Below are positions 33,757-46,700 of a stretch of 64,000 nt of DNA, piece after piece; position 1 is the stretch's first letter; every line of letters begins with the position of its first letter. The notes under the pieces are model-generated. The model had not been told where the DNA came from, searched no databases, and saw only the letters and a program-made list of their open reading frames with translations. Source of the DNA: Brassica napus (taxonomy: Eukaryota > Streptophyta > Magnoliopsida > Brassicales > Brassicaceae); assembly GCF_020379485.1 (NCBI RefSeq), contig NC_063437.1, forward strand, positions 17,571,726 to 17,635,725, in the 5' to 3' direction. A program made the translations under genes and the position numbers.

Positions 33757-35419
33757 ATGTCCGGATCTGAGACGGGCTTAACGGCGGCGAACAGAGAGCC
33801 AATGCCATTCACTATGAGTCTCCACCACCAACAACACAATCAACCTCCTCCTCCTCCGCAGCCTCAGCAAAACTCTCAGAACATGCAGCTGTCCTTCACC
33901 GGCGCCGACAGAACCGCTGTCTACAAGCCCATGAGCTCAGACTCTTCACCGCAGCAGTACCAACACAACTCACCCGGCGGCTTGAACATGAACGTGCCTG
34001 TGATGGGAAGCGAGCAGCGTGTGAAGAAGAGAAGAGGCAGACCGAGGAAGTACGAACCGGGCAGCGGCGAGGCGTCGCTGGGTTTTGTTCCCGGACCTCC
34101 TTCTTACACCGTTAGCCAACCTAGTGGTGGCGACGGCGGAGGTGGAGGAGCCTCGCCTAGTGTTAAGAGGATGAGAGGACGGCCTTCTGGGTCTAGCAAC
34201 AGGCCAAAGCTTCAAGCTTTAGGTAAATTTTTATATACATTTTTCTTTTATTGGAATCTTTTGGTGGGTTTGGATCTTCTCTGTCGGCTGTTATCTATTA
34301 GAATATAGTATTAATGGTGTGAATCTGGTAAACAATGGACCTCGAGAATCTCCTTTTCAAATTACTTTTATGCCCCTTAACGTATCTTGTTCAACCATCT
34401 TTCCATGGCTGCTCACTGTAGCTGTGTAACTTGTTTCAGGGTCGACAGGAGTGGGATTCACGCCTCATGTTCTTACCGTGAACACTGGAGAGGTCTGTCT
34501 CTTTATCTTCTTCTTCTAGCTTCTTGTATTTCTTTATTTACTAATATGTCTTGTCTTAAACTCTTTAACTTATTAAGGTCTCTAAATCATGTGAATGTAT
34601 AGACTGTGTTTAAGGTGAAAACATTATTGGTGAACAAGAGACCGTTGAACTTGATCAGGGTTCTGTTGCGTTGAGAACGATGATGTTGTGCGTCTGTGTA
34701 GCTGTGTTTGCACATGGATAAATGCTGACGTTTGTTTAATGATTTGGAACAGGATGTATCATCAAAGATAATGGCGTTTTCTCAGAACGGACCACGAGCT
34801 GTGTGCGTCTTGTCTGCTAATGGAGCTATCTCCAACGTGACTCTTCGCCAGGCCGCTACATCCGGTGGAACCGTTACATATGAGGTATTAAGACTAGGCT
34901 TTACCAATTTCTTATGTTTCTTTGTCTCTGACCTCTTGCTTAAAAACCAGGGGAGATTTGAGATTCTGTCTTTATCGGGCTCGTTCCTTCTGCTGGAGAA
35001 CAATGGTCACAGAAGCAGGACGGGAGGTCTAAGTGTGTCCTTGTCGGCTCCGGATGGTAATGTCTTAGGTGGTTGTGTAGCTGGTCTTCTTATAGCAGCA
35101 TCACCTGTTCAGGTAACATCTCCCTTCTTCTAATACAAATTGAACAATGTAAGGATAATAACATTTTGGTCTCGAATAACAGATTGTTGTTGGGAGTTTC
35201 ATACCAGACGGGCAAAAAGAACACGTGGGACAAATGGAGCTAGCAAGTCCGGCATTACCCCGTGTGGCTCCAAGTCATGTACTGACGACTCCGAATAGCC
35301 AGCAGGCTCGTGGGGGAATGAGTGAGTCATCTTGTGGAGGACATGGAAGCCCTCTTCACCAGAGCGCAGGAGGACCCTACAACAACAACAGCAACAACCT
35401 TTCAATGTCCTGGAAGTAG
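33757..35419 (+). CDS. AHL10: AT-hook nuclear-localised protein, AHL10 homologue
   Basis: Five exons: 33757-34222, 34440-34492, 34753-34884, 34951-35112 and 35183-35419, giving 349 residues. A Gln/Pro-rich N-terminus is followed by an AT-hook at about residue 90 (KKRRGRPRKY) and a second, slightly altered AT-hook at about 139 (MRGRPSGSSN). The PPC/DUF296 domain starts at about 160 (GFTPHVLTV) and includes GRFEILSLSGSF and GGLSVSLSAPDGNVLGG. The C-terminus has the CGGHGSP and PYNNN motifs. AHL proteins bind AT-rich matrix regions as trimers through the PPC domain; Arabidopsis AHL10 limits growth under low water potential. ATG at 33757 is the family start. The 3-beta-HSD-type gene that follows it in Arabidopsis is missing here. 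Confidence 0.94.
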
Positions 35420-36274
35420 TAGCCTAAAGATACCTATAACTAGAATGATGATGATGATGATGATTCTTATCTTTAGTTTAGGCTTTCTTTAGTTGTCTGT
35501 CCAGACAAAATGAATTTAATAACTTAACATGTTCTGTGTGTTCGTGTTGATTTTCAGAACCTTGAGTTGTTTAGAAATTGGAATATCAGTAATGTAGATC
35601 TTCTTTTATTATATAAAATTTCTCCATCTTCAAAAGGTTTAACTGTGATGTAAAACTTTTTCTGATTACAAACATCAAAACAAGATTGGTTTTAACTTTT
35701 AACAAAAAGCCCCACTGATGTGTGATGAAGACAACTTTAACAATGAAGAAGAAGAGGCTTAGGACTCTTTAAGAAAGGCAGAGGTCCTAACTATGTCAGG
35801 TAACCATCCGGCAGCTAAAAGTAGCTGAAATTCATTCCTAGTACAGTAGTAAAAACAGCTAACCAAGTGAATAGGCTTGGAGTTTCTAAAGTTGTCCGAT
35901 TCCTCTCTTGTCAGTGTACGGGTTCATAAGCATAAGAAGTGATCATTACAAGCCATACTCATCATATATATGCATGTTCATGACCAAACAGAGCCAAAAA
36001 ACACAAGAGCATAACTGTGATCAAACAGAGACAAAACAGACCCGTGAGAAACTGATCCATTACAAACCAAAATAAGAGTCAGAATGTGGGATAAAAAAAT
36101 CAACTAGACTGAAATTGAACCTAGAAAAAGAAATAGAACAGAAAAGATCCCTACCAAAAAGTTGAAACAAACATCATTAAATAAATAAGAGTGAAAATCA
36201 GAACTTACCTATATTTTCGATTTGTTTCCTATTTCAACTTTGAACCAGAAAAAAAAACAAATATTACAAATACA
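35420..36274. other. AHL10 3' flank
   Basis: It begins with the AHL10 3' UTR, including a short GAT run at 35443-35462. No gene is seen in the remainder. It ends at the TC start of the Helitron at 36275. Confidence 0.4.
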
Positions 36275-36889
36275 TCTATACTATTAAAGCAGGATCCTAT
36301 TGTCATAATTATCTTAGTCTGTTCTTTATTTTACTTAACATTGTATGTTTCATTAAGGGCAATCAAGTAATATTAATAACACATCTATATTGGGTCATTA
36401 TTTTCGGATCCAGCCCACATCAAATCTCTCTTGGGCTATTTGGACCTATTTAAAAATCAGATTCAATTCTCACTTTTTTTTTTTATTTGGACCATTGAGT
36501 CAAAGTTCAAATAATTTTTTTTCAACTATTCTTAATTATTATTTTTTTCTTTTTTAATATAATTTAAGCATTCATAAAAATAATTGAATTTTTTTATTGA
36601 AAAGTATAAATCTTTATTAAAAGTATATAATTTTTTTAATTAAAATATTAACCACATAATAAAATTAATTTATCAGAGTTATACCAACTTAATTCATTAA
36701 AAAAATAAAGTTTAATTTTTTAAACATAAATAGTCATTTAAAATGAAATACGATAAATAAAGATAAAAATTTTAAGTCTTTTATAAAATAAAGCACAAAT
36801 ATATGAAAATGTGACATTTACTAAATATTTGTCAATTGAAAAAAAAACAAAAATAAACCCGCGTTTTAAAAGCGCGGATCAAAATCTAG
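36275..36889 (+). mobile_element. Non-autonomous Helitron, 615 bp
   Basis: The element starts TCTATACTATTAAAGCAGG after an A at 36274, the classic Brassicaceae Helitron 5' end. It finishes with an inverted repeat (CCGCG, TTTTAAAA, GCGCGG) followed by CTAG at 36886-36889 and then T. Both ends obey the A/T insertion rule. It has no coding frame. It belongs to a different subfamily from the pair at 3303 and 51191. Confidence 0.88.
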
Positions 36890-37362
36890 TCATTTAGTTA
36901 AATAAATAACCAATTTTGGACTATTTTTGTGATAAACAATTAAAAATGGCTAAAACAAACAAACTGGGTTGCATAATGTATATGCGTGGTTAAAAAATAA
37001 TCTAATTAAAAAATAAAAGGGATTAGAGAGACTAATCCAAATCCATTAATAATTTTTTTAATCATTCATTTGTTCTCTAACAGCTTGTGACTACTTCCCC
37101 GAGAGACATTCTTTGACCGACAGATTCTGGCCAAAATAAAAACATTCAAAAGTTCTTTGAAATTTCCACTTCACGGGTCGACTTTAATACCTGCTCACTA
37201 AACTCGGGTCATCCCCCAACACATTAAATGACGTTACAGTAGCTTGCTGATTTTAGGGGAAAGCAAAACAACAACATCCACAATCACTCTCTTTTTCAAA
37301 TTCAGATTTTTCTTTTTTTTTCCTCTTTCGAGTGATCTCAGTGGTTTTTTTGGGTTACTGCA
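36890..37362. other. PAT21 promoter region
   Basis: This is the 473 bases between the Helitron end and the PAT21 start codon. No open frame stands out, and there is no clear repeat. The Helitron sits close enough to affect the promoter. Confidence 0.4.
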
Positions 37363-39892
37363 ATGGCGAGAAGACATGGATGGCAACTTCCAGCTCACAC
37401 ATTTCAGGTTATAACATTTGTAAAGAGATCTCTTTTGACTTTGGTTTGAACGATTGTGAAAAAGTTCCCTTTGTCTTAATCTTGTGTAAAGTTTGTTCCT
37501 TTGTCGTGAAAATGACATCGAATAGTTTTGTTTGTATGTGAGAGTTAATTTTCTTGTGACTATTGACTTCAATACATACATATATATATATATATACTTG
37601 TTGTGCATTTTTGAGAGCCGTTGTATTGAATTTCGATTCTGTTGATGTGCAGGTTGTGGCCATAACTGTGTTCTTCTTGCTAACTATCGCATACTATGCC
37701 TTCTTTGCTCCGTTTCTCGGGAAGATACTCTATCAGTACATCGCCTTTGGTGTCTACTCATTCTTGGTAATAACATTGTTTTACACCAAGCTTGTTGTAT
37801 ACCTCTCACAACTCTGATCTCTCTCTTTTGCCTAGGCGTTTTCGGTTTTTGTGCTGTACATCCGATGCACTGGTATAGACCCTGCAGATCCTGGGATCTT
37901 TGTGGAGGCTGTTAACACTCCAGCTCATAAGTCACAGACCAGTAACTACGCGCCTGGTTAGTGCGTAATCAATGATGCTGTGTGGTAATTTTTGTTCTTT
38001 GCTTAGAGTGATGTTAATGTTGCAGAGAATGGTGTGCCGTATACTAGACACGGCTCGGGGTGCTGTAATGCTGTGGGAAGATTCATTTGTGGTTGTTTAG
38101 TAATACAAGATTGCCGTAGAGATACACATCAGGAGGAACCAGGGGAGCAAGAAGAAGCTTTGTTCTGTTCTTTGTGCAATGCTGAGGTATATAAGTATAC
38201 TTGCTTCTGTTAAAAACCTTTCTCATTGCGTAACACTACATTTTTTTTTTGAAGGTGCGTAAATTTAGCAAGCATTGTAGAAGTTGTGGCAAATGTGTTG
38301 ATGGGTTTGATCATCATTGCCGGGTATGCAGTTTTAAAACTTAGTTTTATTATCAAACTTAAGCATTTTAACTAATATGTCAAGTACTATCTTTTGCCTT
38401 AGTGGCTGAATAACTGTGTGGGGCAGAAGAACTACATCAGCTTTGTGTGTCTTATGGCTGCAAGCTTCTTCTGGGTATGTTTTCACTTCAAGATTGATTA
38501 TGGTTATCTCATTAGATAACATCTAATGACCTTGCCAATAATGACAACAGCTTTTAGTTGAATTTGGAGTTGGTGTTACTGTCTTTGTCCGATGTTTTGT
38601 GGAGCAAAAGGCAATGGAACATCTCATAACCGAGAAGCTTGGACTTGGCTTCTCCCGTCCTCCATTTGCTGCTATTGTGGTAAAGATAATGTTGGTTCTG
38701 TTCTATCTTCTATCAATTTTTTAGTTTCCAACTTGAGTTTGCTTTCTTCTTATTCTGCAGATTGTTTGTACAGCTCTCTCGTTTCTGGCTATAGTTCCAC
38801 TTGGGGAGCTTTTCTTCTTCCACATAATTTTAATCCGAAAGGTTTTGTAATTTGTTTCTTTTGCATCATGTTTAATCACTACACATAAAGACATGAAGGT
38901 GAGGATTGTTATATTACTTTGGTGGCTGCAGGGAATCACAACATATGAATATGTTGTTGCTGTGAGAGCACAAAGCGAGCCGCCTGGACCGTCTATAGAT
39001 GCGGGAGACGAGTATAGCCAGCCACCTTCACCTGCAAGCTCAGCTGTCACAGCCGCGAGTGGAAGAAGCTCTCTCGGATTGAGCATTCAGTACCGTGGCG
39101 CCTCCTTGTGCACTCCTCCAAACATATTCATGGATCAAAATGTAATTAAAAACTACAATCTTATTTATCTTTTTTCACTTTCTTCATTTGTTTACTCTCT
39201 CTTTTTGTCAGGATGATGTGATCCAGCATCTGGAGCAGCCTGGAACTGTACGTTCCACCATAGATCCAGACAAGAAGCCACCTCAGCGTCAACAAGTAAG
39301 GATCAACCCATGGAAGCTAGCGAAACTCGACTCAAACGAAGCGTCTAAAGCAGCTGCTAAAGCGCGTGCATCCTCATCAGTGCTTCTTCCATTAGCTTCT
39401 CGACAACACCCTCACAAAACCAGCAGCAACGCAAGCGGGAGAAGCAGCCCCGCAAGTAGCTATCAGACCAAAAACACTAGTTTGACAAGAGACCACATCA
39501 ACCCAATGTACATGTCATCATCAGCCAACGAGTCACCATTAAACGAGGAAGAAAGGAGGAACGTTGTCATTGCTGCTGCAGCAGCTAGGAGAAACATGTC
39601 TACAAGCGATGAGAGTTCAGTGGTTTGGGATCCGGAAGCTGGCAGGTTTGTATCTTCTTCTCTTCAGACTCCAGGAACAGAGTTGGCTACTTTTGGAGGA
39701 GGAGGTTCTCTTGCTGGTAATGAACGTCTCAACAGTGTTTCTTCTTCTGGGAGTGATGGTAGCAGAAGGGTCAGAGGAACTCCCTTAACTGGTTATTTCC
39801 AACAAGTTAGATCACAGAGAGGAGGGCAGCTTCCAGTGTTTATGCCTAGTGATTCTCAGCTGCAGAGACATGTATCTACTAGATTCCAGTAG
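37363..39892 (+). CDS. PAT21: DHHC-type protein S-acyltransferase, PAT21 homologue
   Basis: Ten exons: 37363-37407, 37653-37766, 37836-37956, 38026-38186, 38255-38323, 38403-38474, 38551-38679, 38761-38841, 38932-39141 and 39212-39892, encoding 560 residues. Two membrane helices at about 15-35 and 42-65 are followed by the DPG motif (DPADPGIF). The cysteine-rich domain at about 135-182 has [12 protein letters not shown] and the catalytic DHHC (residues 166-169). Two more helices and a TTxE motif (GITTYEYV) come next. The cytosolic tail is long and Ser-rich. The enzyme attaches palmitate to protein cysteines on endomembranes or the plasma membrane; the substrate is unknown. The numbering PAT21 is from memory. 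Confidence 0.92.
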
Positions 39893-40135
39893 AATCATTT
39901 GTAGTCTTTAGGTGACTAAACTTTTTTTTAATTAAAGTTTCTTATTTCTCTCGAAGTCTAAAGACATCAGTAAGCTCAGCTATATAATTTGAATGTAGTA
40001 GACTAGTAGTGTCTTTTTTTTTTTTTGATCAAGTGACTAATAGTGTCTATGTTCACAAAAAAAATAATAATGTCTATGTTAGATAGTGTCTATTTAATAA
40101 ATAGTATATGGTGTTTTAGTTACCAGAACATCAAA

Positions 40136-40207
40136 GTCGTTGTAGTATAGTGGTAAGTATTCCCGCCTGTCACGCGGGTGACCCGGGTTCGATCCCCGGC
40201 AACGGCG
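40136..40207 (+). tRNA. tRNA-Asp (anticodon GTC)
   Basis: A 72-base cloverleaf is visible. The acceptor stem GTCGTTG pairs with CAACGGC, with a discriminator G. The D arm contains TAGTGGTA, the anticodon stem CCCGC/GCGGG carries loop CTGTCAC with anticodon GTC, and the T arm has GGTTCGATCC. There is no intron and the CCA is not encoded. A T-rich tract follows within 20 bases, as expected for RNA polymerase III termination. Confidence 0.97.
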
Positions 40208-40510
40208 TTCTTTTGCCTTTTTAATTGTTTTTAATTTTTTATTTATTTATCATAAATTTGAAATTTTCCCCAGAAATGCGCCAAGTCGTTCATCTCCCCC
40301 TAAATTTCAGATACTCAAAACCATTAGAGAACCTAGGAACCAGCCATAAACAAACGTCAAAGCAAAATTTCCAAAAACAAAAAAATAAATAAAACAATTC
40401 TCCATCACCACGACGGAGACATATCCCCTCCGTGACTGCATGTTCCCCACCGTTTATTGGCAATACAAAATTGTAATTTTTATAATCGTAAAACACATAA
40501 TAAAAGAAAA

Positions 40511-43254
40511 ATGGGAGGAGGAGGAGGCAGTATAGAAGGCCCGAGAGAGCTTGATCAGACCCCAACATGGGCCGTCTCTACCGTTTGTGGCGTTATCATC
40601 TTGATCTCTATCATCTTGGAGCTCATGATTCACAAAGTCGGATCGGTAATTAAATCTCTAAACGATCCCCGAGAACTTGCTCTACATTTTTTTCTTATAA
40701 TTATCATCATCACCCCACATGGATCATTGCTCAGGTGTTCGAGAAAAAGAAAAAGAAAGCCTTATACGAAGCTCTTCAAAAGATTAAAAACGGTACCGTG
40801 GAACTCAAGGAAATAAGAAAACCCTAGAGTTAAATGTGATATTGCTTTATTATTATTGTTTCTTTTTTTTTTGGGCAGAACTAATGGTTTTGGGATTCAT
40901 TTCGCTGCTACTAACATTCGGACAAAACTACATCGCAAGCTTGTGCGTGGCGTCAAAATACGGTAACGCTATGTCCTTCTGTGGTCCGTACGATGGTCCA
41001 TCTGGTGACACTAAGAAGGTAAAGGACACCGATCACATGCAGAGGCATCTTCTCTCCCTTCATCGCCGTGTTTTGGCTGGAGGTGCTCCTGCTGAGTGCA
41101 AGAAGGTCACCCATCTCTCTCTCTTTGCCTTATTATTACAAAGCTTCTCTATGTTGATGTTGTTGTTGTTGTTCAGGGCTATGTGCCGCTTATATCACTC
41201 AACGCGTTGCACCAAGTGCATATCTTTATCTTCTTCTTGGCTGTGTTTCATGTCATTTATAGTGCTATTACCATGATGCTTGGAAGAGCAAAGGTAAATT
41301 TAAATATATATAATACAATGTTTGATCAAGGTGGTGACATTGTTGTGTGTTTTTGTACATGCAGATTCGTGGATGGAAAGTATGGGAGGAAGAGGTCGTA
41401 AATGATCATGAAATGATGGATGGTTAGATTTGTGATTATGATTTCAGATGTGGTCTATATCATTAAGAAACGTATTAACAATTTTAAAAAAAAATTATTT
41501 TGGGTTAAATTATTAACAGTTTGTTTTTGATTAATGTAATCTATAGATCCTTCTAGATTTAGGCTCACACACGAAACATCATTTGTTCGAGAGCATGTTA
41601 ATACTTGGGCGAGGAACAGATTCTCCTTCTACGTTGTATGATTTTTGAGCTTCTTTATTCCATTTCTTGTGTCTCAAGCAAGAGAAAAAAAAATCCTCTT
41701 ATGATTTTTGTTTTTCTTGCAGATGTGTTTCTTACGTCAGATGCTGAGATCCGTAAGAAAATCTGACTACTTGACGATGCGTCATGGGTTCATTAGTGTA
41801 AGTTCTTTGAAAATACGCAAACCAATTTTCAAATGATCTTTCAACTTCTCTGAGATTAGTTTTGTTTCCAAAATTTTGTGTGTTACTTAGGTACATTTGG
41901 CACCGGGTATGAAGTTTAATTTTCAAAAATACATCAAAAGGTCATTAGAAGATGACTTCAAGGTAGTGGTGGGAATCAGGTAACTCAGAAAACCTCTTAA
42001 CATTTATTCTTCTTACACTAAGATTAACTTTCTTCATCGTTTTTCTGATGCAATTTTAAAATCTCTCCAGTCCTGCGCTATGGGCCTTTGTAATGATCTT
42101 CTTACTCGTTGATGTTCACGGTTCGTCATTTTCATATCATGTATAGTATTATTCAACACGTACGGTATAAGGTTTAGAATCTCATTGTTTTGGTATTAAC
42201 GTTTTAGGATGGTATGTTACTGCTGTGATTACCATGGTTCCTCCAGTTGTAAGTGACTCAGTCTCTACCTTGTAGCTTTTGCTTCTATTAAAAGAACAAT
42301 ATAGAGAAAGTTTGTGAGCTTACTGACAAATTGTGTATGCTTTGAAGTTGACATTAGCGATAGGAACCAAGCTTCAGGCCATTATATCAGACATGGCGTT
42401 GGAGATTCAGGAGAGACATGCAGTGATACAAGGGATGCCACTAGTCAATGTCTCTGACCGACATTTCTGGTTCGCTCGTCCCGCTTTAGTCCTCCATATC
42501 ATCCATTTCATTCTCTTCCAGGTACTTTCACGGGTTATAAAAATTGGCCGATTGATAAAAGTGTGTATTTTGTCTATGTTCTAATGAGCTTACTTGATTG
42601 TTCAGAATGCTTTTGAGATCACCTACTTCTTTTGGATATGGGTAAGTAAATATATACACACAACTCTCTTCTTCCCATGATGATATATGTTTAGTTCACT
42701 TATTCTGCTTCCATTTTTGCAGTATGAGTTCGGATTAAGGTCCTGTTTTCATCACCATTTCTACCTCATAATCATTCGGGTTGCTCTAGGGTGAGTCCTT
42801 TCTGGTTTACTTGACCCACAAGAAACACTATTTTATCAAAACTACCATATTTAAAACTTTTCTTAATGCAGGGTGGGAGTACAATTTCTTTGTAGCTACA
42901 TCACACTTCCTCTCTACGCTCTCGTGACTCAGGCATGTCAAAGTTTTATTTAATATATTCTTTTGCCTCCTTTGAAAGTTTGGTTTAAGCTTTTACTTAC
43001 TGTGGCGATTAAATGTTTTTATTCAGATGGGATCAACGATGAAGCGATCGGTGTTTGATGAGCAAACGTCAAAGGCATTAAAGATGTGGCATAAGAATGC
43101 AAAGAAAAAGAGTGAAACGCCAGGTCCAGTGCCTACAACCCGACCTAGAACCGCGGGCGATATCGAGTCTGCTCCGGCTAACATCACCGCAAGTGTTGAT
43201 AATAAGGAAGGAGATCAGGGTCGTAAACCTGGTGACCTATTAAGCGGTCCCTAG
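40511..43254 (+). CDS. MLO5: MLO-like seven-transmembrane protein, MLO5 homologue
   Basis: Fifteen exons: 40511-40645, 40735-40792, 40879-41105, 41177-41293, 41365-41422, 41547-41635, 41723-41797, 41891-41979, 42071-42120, 42208-42248, 42348-42521, 42606-42641, 42723-42790, 42872-42932 and 43027-43254, giving 501 residues, the length I recall for Arabidopsis MLO5. Family marks are [14 protein letters not shown] at the N-terminus, seven hydrophobic helices, conserved extracellular cysteines ([15 protein letters not shown]) and a C-terminal calmodulin-binding helix ([18 protein letters not shown]). MLO proteins are calcium-linked membrane channels; the MLO5 group guides pollen tube growth. The last intron begins with GC instead of GT. 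Exon 3 runs through a possible internal intron in frame ([19 protein letters not shown]). Confidence 0.94.
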
Positions 43255-43773
43255 AAACCAGTTCGGTCAAGACACTGTACTTTCCGGCTTACTGAAATAC
43301 TATTACATAATTTTTATTATTATTATAGGTTCTAAGCATTTATTTTATGTAATTATTTGTTGTATAACAATAGTTCAATTTTGTACAGCCTACCAAAGGA
43401 CATAATATAAATCTGACCTATATAGCCTACAAGCTCGGGTTTAGCATGATTGATCACCTTTAGCAACAACCTACCTTAGTGGTAAAGTTGATGTAGTAAC
43501 ATGTTTAAGCGATAACATATGTGATAAATAACCTATTTGCGGTTTTTTTTGTTGTCATAACCAATTTGAGTAATGATTTATCTTTTTTTTTCATGATTTG
43601 ATCTTCAGATATTAAATAGAAACTAAAACTTGCAACCATTCGGGTCGGACTAGCCAGCTAACCCTACCTAAAAGTAAATACATCATATAAGAACCAGCTT
43701 GGTTCAGTAAGAGAAACTTCAAGAAAATCCCGGGACATAGAAATCAAACCAAAGTTACAGTAAAGAAAAAGCA
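43255..43773. other. MLO5 3' flank up to the LINE
   Basis: MLO5 3' UTR followed by AT-rich DNA. No open frame stands out. The LINE's 5' truncation point lies somewhere near its right end, and I could not find a matching target-site duplication. Confidence 0.4.
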
Positions 43774-46700
43774 GTGTCATTGGCTAAAGATTTCTTTTAT
43801 TTGCTGGACAAGAAGACACACAAAAAAAGAAATGCAAGTACGGAGAGCGTCTCTCTCTCTTATCAGTGGAAGAAGTATACTAACTTCAAATATGATCATA
43901 GATGGGTGAGAAGAGAGGGGCTTGTTGAGACGGTTGAGAAGAGCTGGACATCACATGGATCAGGACAGGCGAGTCTTATGGGGAGAATATCAGTATGCAG
44001 GAAGGCTATATCCATGTGGAAGAGACAAGCGAAGCCAAATTCTGCCCTAAGGATCCAAGAGCTGAGCTATCGGATAGATGAAGCATCAAGGCAGGAGAGC
44101 TTTGTGAAGGAGGAGCTGGAAAATCTTAGAAGAGAACTTACGGAAGAGTACTACAATGAAAAGATTTTCTGGATGCAAAATAGCAGGCTCAACTGGCTGA
44201 GATCAGGGGACAGGAACACTAAGTTCTTTCATGCAGTCACCAAGAACAGAAGAGCACAAAACCGTATCAAGAGCCTGGTTGATGATGAAGGCAAGGAATG
44301 GTTTGCAGATGGAGACTTAGGAAGAGTAGCAGAGAAATACTTCAAGTCTCTGTTCTCATCGGAAGACGTAGGACTAGACTCAGTAGAGTGGAATGAGATG
44401 CCTGGGATAATCACACCTGAGCAGAACAACAATCTGATGAGGCCAGTCTCTCTGGAGACTGGAGGAGGTGAAAAAAGCGGTATTCGACATTAATCCAAGC
44501 AAATGTCCAGGACCCGATGGGCTAAATGGCTACTTCTTCCAACAGTTTTAGGAAACTAGTGGCACGGAGGTGACGGCTATGGTACATAAGTTCTTTCAAA
44601 CTGGAGAGCTTGAAGCAGAGATCAACAACACCAGCATATGCTTGATCCCCAAAATGCTCAATGCTAAGAGAATGTGTGAATACCAGCCCATCAGCTTATG
44701 TAATGTGGCTTACAAAGTCATATCCAAGCTGATGGCAAGAAGAATGAAGAGTGTACTACCTCACATTATCTCTGAAACACAAGCAGCGTTTGTAGAAGGA
44801 CGTCTCATCTCAGACAACATTCTCGTCGCACATGAACTCCTTCATGCCCTAAGCTCAGATAACAAATGATCTTCAGAATACATTGCCATAAAGACGGATA
44901 TATCTAAAGCGTATGACTGAGTCGAATGGGCATTTGTGGACAAAGCAATGAAAGCAATGGGCTTTTCAGAGGCGTGGAAGGGCCTTATCATGAGCTGCGT
45001 GAGGTCAGTACGGTATCAGGTTCTGATAAACGGGTCACCCTTTGGAAGAATAATTCCAACAAGAGGTCTGCGACAGGGCGACCCCCTCTCCCCATACCTG
45101 TTCGTGATGTGCACGAAAGTTCTAGTACAAATGCTGAAGCGTGCAGAGGAAACGAAGAAGATATCAGGCCTGAGAGTGGCAAGACGAGCTCCGCCAGTTA
45201 CACACTTGTTGTTTGCTAATGATAGTATGATGTACTGTAAGGGAACAGAAGAGGAGCTTGAGCATATCACATATTCTTCAAATCTACAGCTTGGCATCGG
45301 GGCAGAGGATCAATTATCAGAAATCCAGTGTGTATTTTGGGAAAAACATTCCAAAGGGCAGAAGAGAGGAAATTCTACAGAAGTTGGGTATAGAAACAGT
45401 AGGAGGAGATGGTCTATATTTGGGTCTCCCAGAAACTTTCAGTGGATCAAAAGTATCTATACTCAGCTATCTTAAGGAAAACTTGAGTCAGCATGTTCAT
45501 GGTTGGCAAACAAAATTTTTATCTCCGGAAGGCAAGGAAGTTCTCCTCAAAGCAGTGGTAATGGCCCTACCTACCTACACAATGGCATGCTTTCTCTTAC
45601 CAAAAACCACAATCAAGCAGATCATGGCCCTAATGTCGGAGTTTTGGTGGAGAAACAGACAAGATTCGAGAGGGATGCACTGGAAGAGTTGGGAAAGCTT
45701 ATGTAAACCAAAAACATGCGGAGGACTTGGCTTCAAGGACCTGGAGGCTTACAACCTTGCTCTGCTAGGAAAACAGTTATGGAGAATGATCAAGAATCCC
45801 ACCTCACTAATGGCCAGAATCTTCAAAAGTAGGTACTTCAAGAACTCGGACACTCTTAATGCCACACTAGGATCCAGACCATCATACGCTTGGAGGAGTA
45901 TTCATGCAGCACAGAAACTGATTCAACAAGGAGCTCGGGTGGTGATTGGAAATGGAAAAGATACGAAGTTATGGCAGGAGAGATGGCTCGGAGCAACACT
46001 AGCTACAATGATCCAGTCGATGAAGTGGGTCGAAAACCAAAGTCATGAAAGACTGTCGGAAGAAATGAGAGTTAGTGAACTACTGAGCAGTAATGGAAGG
46101 GAGTGGAACTACGAGAAGCTCGAAGGTATGTTCACAGAGGAGACAAAAGACAAGATCATGGAGATTCGGCCAGCAGGGAGGAACAACAAAGATACTTATG
46201 TCTGGGAGTATACTAAAACAGGCCATTATACTGTTAAATCAGGGTATTGGGTCCAAACTAGTGTAGTCTCAGTGGACAAGGAACAGAGTGAAGTGCTGCA
46301 ACCGAGCCTCGATAGCTTCTATCAGCAGGTGTGGAAGTTACAGTCCAGTCCAAAGATAAAACATTTCCTGTGGAGATGCCTCAATAACGCTCTACCGGTG
46401 GCCGCAAATATGGTGCATAGGCACATTGGTAAAGATATAAGATGCAGTAGATGTGATGGTGAAGCGGAGAGCGTTAATCATTTGCTCTTTCAATGTCCCT
46501 ATGCTCGGTTAGTTTGGGCAGTAGCGAATGTTCACATTCCCCCAGCAGGCAGGTGGTCGGAGTCTTTATTTGCTAATTTGCATTGGGTCTTGAATCAGAA
46601 AATGAAGTACCCAACCGAAGAAGTAGATGAAGAATTTGTTCCATGGCTGTTATGGAGATTATGGAAGAATAGGAATGAATTTGTATTCAGAGGGAGAGAC

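Noticed and set aside
43690..43780. Target-site duplication for the LINE
   Set aside because: Candidate matches with the right flank are short and imperfect, and the MITE at the poly-A tail obscures the junction.
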